From positions 183,976,175 through 184,040,174 of the forward strand of contig CM030362.1 in assembly GCA_017893485.1 (NCBI GenBank): a DNA stretch of 64,000 nt, in the 5' to 3' direction. The notes beneath the pieces were generated by a model. The model made no database searches. It was not told the origin of the DNA and was given only the letters and a program-made list of their open reading frames with translations. The DNA comes from Hemerocallis citrina (Eukaryota > Streptophyta > Magnoliopsida > Asparagales > Asphodelaceae). Of the stretch, positions 56,001 through 64,000 are shown one piece after another (positions within the stretch are counted from its first letter, which is position 1; each line of letters begins with the position of its first letter). Made by a program: the position numbers and the translations under genes.

Positions 56001-59000
56001 ACACACAATTAAGTTACGTTTAGATTTCGTAGTGGATTCTACATGGCTGTGTACTCATGTATCATGCAGTGGTGCACCATATCAAGTCATCCAAATCATA
56101 TTAACCAAATCATATAGAGTTATCCAAATTATCCAAATATAATCCAAATCATCCAAATGTAATCCAAATCATATCATGTAACCAAATCAGCGGCCACTAT
56201 TATGGGAAACATGAGCCACCTTTCGAGTACACTTTTCTATATTGTCTACTACTAGATCTTTCCCTTAACCCCAGCTTGTTACTTTTTGTTACAAAATAAA
56301 CATGATGAAGAGATAACAAGAACAAATTAAGGATAGAACAAGGATGTATCAAGAGCTTATATGATGCAAGGAATAAGTTCTGGGTCAAAAAATGCAAGAA
56401 ACAACAAGCAAATATTTAACCATAGCAAAGTACCAATTCTGGACAGCAAGACGTTGCTGCACCAAAACAGGGATTCCCACTACCACAGGAATGCAAATCT
56501 GGATCTGTCAGAAGTTCTAGAAAATACTCTCTGCCGGTTCCAGTACATATAAGCAAGATATATAAAAGTTGTAGCAACTGGTATCAAAATAGCATTCTAC
56601 ACAGATTTCATGTTCAGCCAGAAATTGTAAAATTGTGATTATAAGCATGAAACAGGTCTGAAACTTCATCAAATAATTCTAGGAAAATTAGGAAAGGTTC
56701 CCTATTATGTCTAGTCTCATCATGTTAAATTTCAAATTATTATATTATCGATAGTATGCTCAAATTAAATTGTAAAACAAGGTGAAACAGTGAAACAGTG
56801 AATCTGCAAGTCCAGACCCAGCAGCACTAAAATAGCCATAACTCACAAAATATAATTCGAAATTCAATTCAGTCAAAAGGTAAGTAAACTAGACACATGG
56901 GGATACAATTCATATTCAGAATGTTCTAACAGAGTCAAAGTGTAACTGGGTCAAAATCAGGCTACAAGTCAGAACGTACGGCAGGGCAAAAGTTCACAAT
57001 TGGTGTTTATGATCTTTTATGATTATGAAATTGATAGAAACGAATCAAAATGGATATGGTGAAGATTGTCAACGAGTAAGAACATGAAGAACAAGTTATA
57101 ACGGAGATCTACTTGCGATATTTATGCTTGTACGAGGAAAAAGAAAATTCATACAAGTACTTTCCTTGATTGGATGATGATGTGGATCAACGATCGAGAT
57201 CGGATGGATCGGATCTAGCACGGATCTTGATGGCGATCAAGATCAAGAAATCAAACGGTCCAGATCCAAGAGCTTGATGATGATGATCTGATGGGGATGA
57301 TCATGATCACAATGGGGATTAGACGACCTAGATTCAATGACGGCTTACTGTTGTGATCACAATAGGGGAGCAAAAAATAGGGGAGGAGTGGCAGCTAGGC
57401 TGGGGACAGTCGGGGCTGCTAGGTTCGGCCCTGCCGGTGCTGGGGAACCTCAGCGGCAATCAACAAGGTGGCTTCGGTCGATAGGGGAGATGGCGATGGG
57501 TGGTTGCGAAGTGCAGTCGAGGGGTGGCTAGAGGAGTGCGTCGACAGATGACTGGGGATGGCAATGGCGATCGGGGGTGCTCTGTTTTGGAGAGAAAACG
57601 GGGGAGGCAGGCAGATCGATGGTGGGGGTGCTTCGGGATGGTGCTCGAGGTCGACTGTGGGGTGCAGGCGAGGATGGTGACCGAGAGTGCTGATCGGAGG
57701 TGTGGGCGCTCGAGGTGGTTGACGGAAAGACAGGGTAGTGTCGACGGATCTCGAAGGTGATGGCAATGGTGGACGAGGCGAAGGAAAACGATAAGGGATG
57801 CAGAGGTGGAGTGGAGGTGGGTGCGAGGAAGGAGACGGGAGGTGGAGCGATGGGGGCGAGGACGAGAGGAGATGAATGGGGTAATGGAGTTGTTTCGGAG
57901 GTAGGGGATGAGCGGGATGAATGCACAAGAAAAGGGGGGTTTGGCGGCAGGGTTCAACAAGGCTTAGGGTTAGGGTTTCTAGGGTCAGGTATAAATATAT
58001 AAAGTGAGGATTTGGGTTAATGGGTCGAATAGGATAGGATCCAATAAGCAAAAGGGTTTGGGTTTTGGGTTAAAATCCATTAGGAAAATTAAAATAATCA
58101 ATAAAAATATGATTAAAACTTAGATAAATTTTGGGAACGTCAATAATCAAAAAATTGAATAAGGAGAACAACAAAATCTGCAGTAGAAGAATTATATTAA
58201 ATAGATTGAGAGACGAAAATTGAGTTGAAAGCAAAATAATAAATCTTTAATAAATAAACAACCAAAGGCAATAATGATAATAATAATAATGATAATAATA
58301 CAAATATCAACATAGAATTTGAGTTTAACAAATTTATTAAAATAATTTGGGTAGTAATAATACATTTGATTTGGCATCAAATATAAATAGTCGATCAATT
58401 ATGAAATAGAAATGATGTTAGAAATGATGTTCGAATTAAATGTAATTTTCAATTAGAAAATACTTTAATATAAAATCCAAACCGAATTTAACACCAAAAA
58501 AGTTTATAAATAATCAAAATATAGAAGATACACAAAAATTACTTATTGGCTGGAACAGGGGTTACATTATGCCTTGCTATAGGATCTGGAATCATCAAAT
58601 TTGGGTTAGTAGATGGATTGATATGAAATTTTCTACATGCTACAAGATTATGACTATGAGTTGATTTGAGTTTTAAGATGTTGAATAATTATCCCTATTA
58701 AGCACTTCATTTGGAACTTAGATAAGATTCTTTGTGCTTAGTACTCATGGTAGACACATGAGTAAGTTGGGAGAATAACTTTATGGTCAATTTGTTGCAT
58801 GTGGTGCTTGTAGCTAGTATATCTTGGACCTAGTCTAGGGTTGTTGATATCCTAGAACTATCAACCCAGTCGGCAAGTATTGTAATTGATTTCTTCTGCC
58901 TTGAGAACTGGTAGTCATCCCTCGTGCGCCGACGAATGCTTACCCAATGGGTAATTGATCGCGGGCTGGGATACTGGATGCAATCCGAATCAGAGGTGAT

Positions 59001-60545
59001 GGCGAACGATGGAGATCAGATCGCCGGTGTTGGTTGACTCTATCAGGTCAGATCCATTACTGACCTAGGTATTACTGAAATAAATTATGATTGGTATCTT
59101 GATGTCCTGAGTATCGATGGTTGGGTGTTGGTGTTTGTGCATGTTTACCTTCATTCACGGATTTTTATGCATCCTTGGGCGCCGATGTACTGCTCGCTGA
59201 GGGTCACGGGCTGGGGATATGGTCGAAAACTTGTGAAGGTATTGGAAATCAATGAATGTTGATTCACCGTGATTAATTACTATTTTTGACAGACTAGTCA
59301 GGCTCAAACATTGTTTGATAAGACACCGTGCATGATTCTGGGTGATAAACGTATTTTCAGTAAACTGTATTTAATTAAGTTTTCTTTACTTTTCGCTTGA
59401 AGAATGAGTTGGTGTTAGCAGTGATTCCCTATAATTCGATTTGTTCTAAGGCCAGCACTAGGCCGTGATAACTAGGGTTGTCTCTTCCTGTCAATGGGAT
59501 ACGGGATGCCGTATCTTGCTATGTTAGTTCCTGAAGTGCCATGGTAAGAATGGGAGGGTTCCTGTCGGATAGGGGGATTAGACCCTCGAGGCCATCATGT
59601 TCTTATGTTGAGTGAACACGAACGGATCAAGGGGTTGCTGTCCCATGGATCTTCGGTGCCAGAGATATGCGGTTGTGTATCTGTAAGAATGTCACGGCAT
59701 TTTGAGTGATCCAGACCGAATTGGGGCACTAGTGGAAAACAGGGACACCACTGTGTTTAGCAGTAATAACTGTAGGATTCACCAGCCACGTTGTATCTAT
59801 CAAGAACAGGTTGAGTACAATAGTAGAATGCATTTCATGGCGAGGGTTCAAAACTCTGGACTGGAGAAGACAACTTGATTTGGAGTGTATGCAGTATGGG
59901 ATGCATGCGTGTTCAAAGTCTTGCTAACATTAAACTAAGTGCTTTTGTTTTCTGTGCATTATGTACTATGCATTACACTTCAGGTTATGGCATACATTGA
60001 CACTAGAAATTTAGGATGCACATTTCTGTTTTCATCAAGGCTGGTTGTGATTGCTAGTTGAAGATCGCTGTTTCTTATTAGCATTGCGTCAGTATATGTA
60101 CTGACGTGTCCACTCAATTAGGTGCTGGGAGCTGGATCGCGAAAGCAGGAAGACTCAGGACCAGCAGAGCATCCAAGAGGATTATCAAGAATACCTTCCA
60201 CCCGTAGAGCAGGTGCATGAATATCAGAGTAAGTGCAGCAGAAGGTTTGAGCTACAGGGCACATCTCAGGGAAGCAGACTGACCACTCAGTGGTGTTCCA
60301 GCAGAAGATCAGTTGACTACCATTCTGAAAGGCAAGCGAAATGTTGAGTAGTAATTGTAATAATTTAATGTAATTTGTATTCCTTGTTCAAGAACAAGAT
60401 AATGATTGTAATCGATGATGTAATGATTTTATTTGGCAATAAAAAGTTTTTAAATTTTCGTGTTATTACTTTGTTGAGATGCAATTGAGGGAAAATATTC
60501 TAGTTTGTGTCACAGATTTTCGGTAGTGGGATCCGGGGCGCTACA
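53035..60545 (+). mobile_element. Solo LTR (~4.27 kb without insert) splitting the LINE
   Basis: It begins TGTAACACCCCGCAAAAT and ends GGGATCCGGGGCGCTACA, flanked by a perfect CAATG duplication (53030-53034, 60546-60550). Excision rejoins the LINE frame (IESRLN-AWTERQMS). An antisense LTR of 3,237 bp is nested at 55330-58566. The length and the TGTAACACCCC start suit a long gypsy LTR (Tekay/chromovirus-like). The pyrimidine-rich block 53600-53790 and the following GA-rich stretch are untranslated-leader-like. No pol genes. Confidence 0.85.
55330..58566 (-). mobile_element. Antisense solo LTR (3,237 bp) nested in the larger solo LTR
   Basis: Forward ends are TGTCATGCCCCAC and CAGGGGTTACA, so on the minus strand it runs TGTAACCCCTG...GGGGCATGACA. 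The flanks are CTATG (55325-55329) and TTATG (58567-58571), one mismatch. A TATA-like TATATTTATACC on the minus strand near 57995 precedes a C-rich leader, which produces the long proline-rich minus-strand frames at 57419-58051; these are not genes. A relative in the same orientation starts at 63365. Confidence 0.78.
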
Positions 60546-60550
60546 CAATG

Positions 60551-61851
60551 CTTGGACCGAGCGCCAGATGTCTCGAGGAGGTTGACTTAATCTGATCAAC
60601 TCCGTTCTTTCAGTCATCCCTCTATATATGATGTCCTATCTATACGTTCCTTCTTGGGTTATTAACCATACTGATCAACTCAGATGCAATTTCTTTTGGT
60701 CTGGTTCGGCCAACTATTACGCTGGTAAACACCTCTGCAACTGGAACAAACTGTGTACATCCAAGCATCAAGGAGGGCTCGACATCCTGAATTTGAGAAA
60801 TCAAAATCTTGCTTTTCTTGGCAAATGGTTGTGGAAGGTCCTCGACCGTGACGATCTCTCATAGTTATGTCTTGTTAAAAATAATTATCATAGACACAAG
60901 AAAATTTGGGAATTACATCCTAAGCTTCCGCGTAATGCTTCCCCGTTCTGGAAAGGAGTTTGGAAGACCGTTGAACCTTTCCGGTGCGGTCTTATTAAAA
61001 TCTGCGGTGATGGTTCCACCATCAGATTTTGGGTTGACCTTTGGTTAATCCATATCAAAATTGTTGTTTTATTTCCTTCTCTTTTCAACTTAGCTTCTAA
61101 CCAAGACGTTGCTTCGTACCTCACGTCCACCTCTGATCCGCAAAACTGGCACATACCGTTCCACAGATACCTCTCTCAACTTGAACTCTCTGATTATCTC
61201 CGCTTTCTGGTCTTGCTCGACGCTTACCATTGGCAGCCTAGAGATGACAACAGATGGTGGTGGTCTAATTCTAGTACCTTTATGGTTAAGTCATATTACA
61301 ATTTCCTTAATAATGGTGGTGTCTATCATCGCATATGGCAAAATATCGCACCCTTGAAAGGTAGATTCTCGTCTGGTTGGTAATTCACAACAAGCTTCTT
61401 ACGGTTGAAATTCTTAACCAAAAAAATCTTGCTTTAGGGTAGAAGTATGTTCTCTGTAATCTCCTTCCTAAAACCATAATCACATGTTTATTCATTGTTC
61501 TTTCATTCACCTGATTTGGGTTTTATGCAAAAGGCATGGAGCATCCGTGACATTCTGGGCTCTATGTCTTTGGGGTGGAGCTTTTGGAGTAATACCAACA
61601 TCCCTTTTGAATTTGTGGTCTACTGAGACCTTTTTATGATGTCACTGATTGGGGTTATTTGGAATGAACACAACGATAGGATTTTTTCTAAGAAAGCTTG
61701 CTCTATCGCCCACCTTATTGACGATTTTATGCATTTTGTTCATTTCTGGCCTTTTTCTCTCTTTAATGAGAAGAGGGACTCTCTTAAATTACATCTTTTA
61801 GATAATGCTCTTGTATCTTTGAGGCACTTGTGGGTGAATACTAGTCCTTAG
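60551..61851 (+). pseudogene. LINE reverse transcriptase, downstream part with zf-RVT region
   Basis: Continues the 52479 frame: AWTERQMSRGG, SVIPLYMMSYLYVPSWVINH, HQGGLDILNLRNQNLAFLGK, WLWK, FWKGVWKTV, GDGSTIRFWVDLWL, SDPQNWHIPFHR, YHWQPRDDNRWWWSNSSTFM and IGVIWNEHNDRIF. This is the thumb and zinc-binding (zf-RVT) C-terminal region of plant LINEs. A TAG after DRDDLS and several frame changes disrupt it. The 3' untranslated part probably runs to about 62080. Confidence 0.85.
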
Positions 61852-62082
61852 TCATTGTTTTTGCTCCGTCTTCACCTGATGTTTGATGCTCTTGCATCTT
61901 TTGGGCTCTTGGGATTGAATCTCAACCCCTTAGCATTTATTCTGCTGTATCTTTGACGGTATTTTTTCTTCTGTGCGGTGGTAACGTGTGGCTCGGGTGT
62001 TGTGCGCTTTTACTTCGACATCTTACTTATTTTGCTCTCTTCCTCTTGCACTTATAGCTGTGTTTTCTAACCTGTGTACTGG

Positions 62083-62686
62083 TGTAATACCCCTATCCGA
62101 AACAGTGATTTTTCTAACTGCCCACCATAGGCTTGCCTCATAAAATGTGCTATAGCTGATTGGTAACCTCTAATCCCAGACAATTATATATATACACACA
62201 ATTAATTCTCAAATCCCCAATATAGGATTAATCCCAATCCTACTATATTCCCCCGCTCTGATGTCACCCAGGAGAGAGAGTGCGCATAGCAGTACTTAAC
62301 CCAGGCCCCACTGCTACGTGGCATCACCCAGCCTTCACAAACCTGGGTGGGCCCTACTGACGTCATCAGCCACTGACGTGGATTATGACAATTTTACCCC
62401 TCCCATCTCCAACCTTCACAACTCCTTTCTGTTTCCCTCTCAATTCCAGAGAACTCGGACCTATTAACTATATCTAAGATACTCTTAGGAACTATTCCAT
62501 TGAAAGATGCTCATCTTCCGAATAGAACTTGAACCCATTGAAACATTCTTCTCCTAGGAAATTTCTAACTAATTAATTCCATAGAATCTTCAACCCCAAT
62601 CATCTCCAAAATGACTTCATCATCTAAAAATTCAGGTAATGTTTTTCGGTTTGTAAGAAAAGGAGCAGTTAAATGTTGGGGAAGAT
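62083..62686 (+). repeat. Probable LTR fragment
   Basis: It begins TGTAATACCCCTATCC, has a TATA-like AATTATATATATACAC at about 62183 and then a C-rich leader ending TTCAG|GTAATG near 62636. This is the 5' layout of a plant gypsy LTR. The 3' end is replaced by the Copia-type LTR at 62687, so it is a fragment. Confidence 0.45.
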
Positions 62687-62847
62687 TGTTAGATTCAGAA
62701 ACAAAAAAAAAATACTTTATTGGATCCTTGGATTCTTGGATTGATGGATTATAACTGAATACAATGTCTCATATATATAGGAGAGAAGCAAATACTAAAC
62801 TAATACATATTCCGATATGCAACTAATATAATATCTCACATCTAACA
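62687..62847 (-). repeat. 161-bp Copia-type LTR with adjacent purine tract
   Basis: Minus strand: TGTTAGATGTGAGATATT...TCTGAATCTAACA, perfect 6-bp ends TGTTAG/CTAACA, with CTCCTATATATATGAG as TATA box. Just upstream on the minus strand is ACTTGAGTTTGAGAGGGGG, a Copia polypurine tract. So this is the 3' LTR of a minus-strand element whose internal remnant lies to the right; the other LTR is not in the window. Confidence 0.75.
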
Positions 62848-62879
62848 CCCCCTCTCAAACTCAAGTTGGTTCAAGCAAC

Positions 62880-63250
62880 ATGAATTTGGAATATCGATGA
62901 TGTTCATGTGGCAGGGATGACGCACGGTGGTGCAGGGACGACGCATGGTGATGTAGGGATGATGCTTGGTGACGACGCAGGGGACAGCACTCAGTGGATC
63001 AAGGGACAACACTAGGTGGAGCAAGGAACAACGCATGGTGGTGCAAGGATGATGCTCGATGACGCATGAAAGGCACACGATGGTGCATGAACGGATGGCG
63101 CATAAACATTCTGACTCTTGAATCTGGGAAGTGTAGATGTAGTGCTATTCGGTGAGAAGTAGTACAAGTAGTGGTGCTCTTCGGCGGTATTAATAGAAGT
63201 AATGGTGCTCTTCGGCGAGAAGTAATAGAAGTAGTGGTGGTAGTAGTTCG
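62880..63250 (-). repeat. Short degenerate repeats in the Copia remnant
   Basis: Units around GATGACGCA.GGTGGTGCA recur at 62915-63100, and GAGAAGTA.TA.AAGTAGTGGT with GTGCTCTTCGGCG recurs at 63150-63240. They produce repetitive open frames on the minus strand that I do not regard as genes. Confidence 0.55.
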
Positions 63251-63364
63251 GGATGGTCGTAGGAAGACGGGATGGACGTCGGGAGCTGGGATGATGTCGG
63301 GAACTAGGGTATTTTCTCAATTGAATTGTATGCTTATCTCAACTATAATTGAGACATAACATAT

Positions 63365-63752
63365 TTTCACGCCCCGCTTCCCAAAATATGGGAATAGAGC
63401 ACGTTACAAAGGCCCAGCGAACGATTTATACATCATCCATAAGCTGTAATATATTCACTCAATAATATACAACAGAATACAACCACTCAAGAAAAGAATA
63501 ACCACATAAACAATGAATAAACTCCAAAATAATCATGAAATTACCAAATAATATTCAACATCTGGGAAAAAGTAAAATTCGGGACACACAATCTCGGAAT
63601 ACAAAGTACTATAAGAATAACAATGTTCAAAGGAAAGATAGCATAAAAGATAATTCTAGTAGTTTATTCTCGGGCTCCATTCTCTAAAGTCGTTGCTTAC
63701 CAATTCATTCTGGTATCACCCCTTCGGGACCGGTTGACTCGTGATCTAAAAA
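63365..63752 (-). repeat. 3' end of an antisense gypsy LTR, same family as 55330-58566
   Basis: The forward sequence TTTCACGCCCCGCTTCCC...GGGAATAG, GGCCCAGCGAACGAT and CATCATCCATAAGCTGTA aligns with the start of 55330-58566. It is cut by another LTR at 63753. Confidence 0.65.
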
Positions 63753-64000
63753 TGTAACACCCCGCAAAATTTAAATGACAATTTTGCCCTCGGGTGTTAC
63801 GCACATGCATTTTGTACTATTACTGATCATATCCATAGCGCATTTTGATATGTATTTTGAATTCCAATTACTTATGCAATCCCGTATTCTTAAAATCGCA
63901 TTTGAGACAACTCAAATGCTAAATTTCAATCTTTGAGTTTTTACGTGCTTTTTACGTATTATCGATGCACGTGTCGATTTTGGGTATTCCACCGTTATGT
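63753..64000 (+). repeat. 5' end of a TGTAACACCCC-type gypsy LTR, running off the window
   Basis: It begins TGTAACACCCCGCAAAAT exactly like 53035, followed by a diverging sequence. It is inserted into the antisense LTR at 63365-63752; the other end is outside the window. Confidence 0.65.

Noticed and set aside
57419..58051. Long proline-rich open frames on the minus strand
   Set aside because: They overlap in three frames, follow a C-rich leader of an antisense LTR and show no domain. They are composition artefacts.

Overview
This is a flowering-plant nuclear window (most likely a eudicot). It has AT-rich spliced introns, a plant organellar-type aminoacyl-tRNA synthetase, and dense nested transposable elements of plant-specific kinds. 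I can defend only one host gene. It is the 3' part of a plus-strand isoleucyl-tRNA synthetase gene of the bacterial/organellar type (OVA2-like). Seven exons (315-442, 526-690, 1716-1841, 4286-4359, 16543-16792, 21649-21828, 22656-22898) join in frame to give about 387 C-terminal residues, from the KMSKS loop through the anticodon-binding domain to the C-terminal zinc finger. The 5' part of the gene lies upstream of the window.

The introns are swollen by insertions. Intron 3 holds a LINE 3' fragment and a 751-bp non-autonomous hAT element. Intron 4 (12.2 kb) holds an antisense LINE fragment with a small hAT element inside it, then a ~9.1-kb structure with two ~2.2-kb inverted arms. Each arm carries a decayed plant-mobile-domain (PMD) gene and an array of palindromic GGACGGGAAAT-type repeats. 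Between the arms lie a convergent PIF/Harbinger ORF1 and DDE transposase and a solo LTR with a GATAT target duplication. Intron 5 (4.9 kb) holds four small Helitrons, two of them nested, a second solo LTR of the same family and a foldback element next to exon 6.

Downstream, 23468-44515 is a decayed Ty3/gypsy element of the Tat clade: LTRs, gag, protease, partly deleted RT, RNase H, second RNase H, integrase, a tandem-repeat block and a large antisense gene. A 1.5-kb solo LTR interrupts its RNase H region. A 7.85-kb LTR-internal-LTR-internal-LTR array with a perfect GCGCC target duplication interrupts its antisense gene. A Stowaway-like MITE sits inside the third LTR.

From 44.6 kb on the window is layered mobile DNA: a Mutator-like MITE with a 9-bp duplication, a two-level TIR-element nest holding a Helitron, further Helitrons including a 3.3-kb cargo-bearing one, a LINE split by a 4.3-kb solo LTR that is itself split by an antisense 3.2-kb solo LTR, and pieces of Copia and gypsy LTRs to the end of the window. 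Every mobile coding region I could read carries stops, frameshifts or deletions. The host exons are clean.
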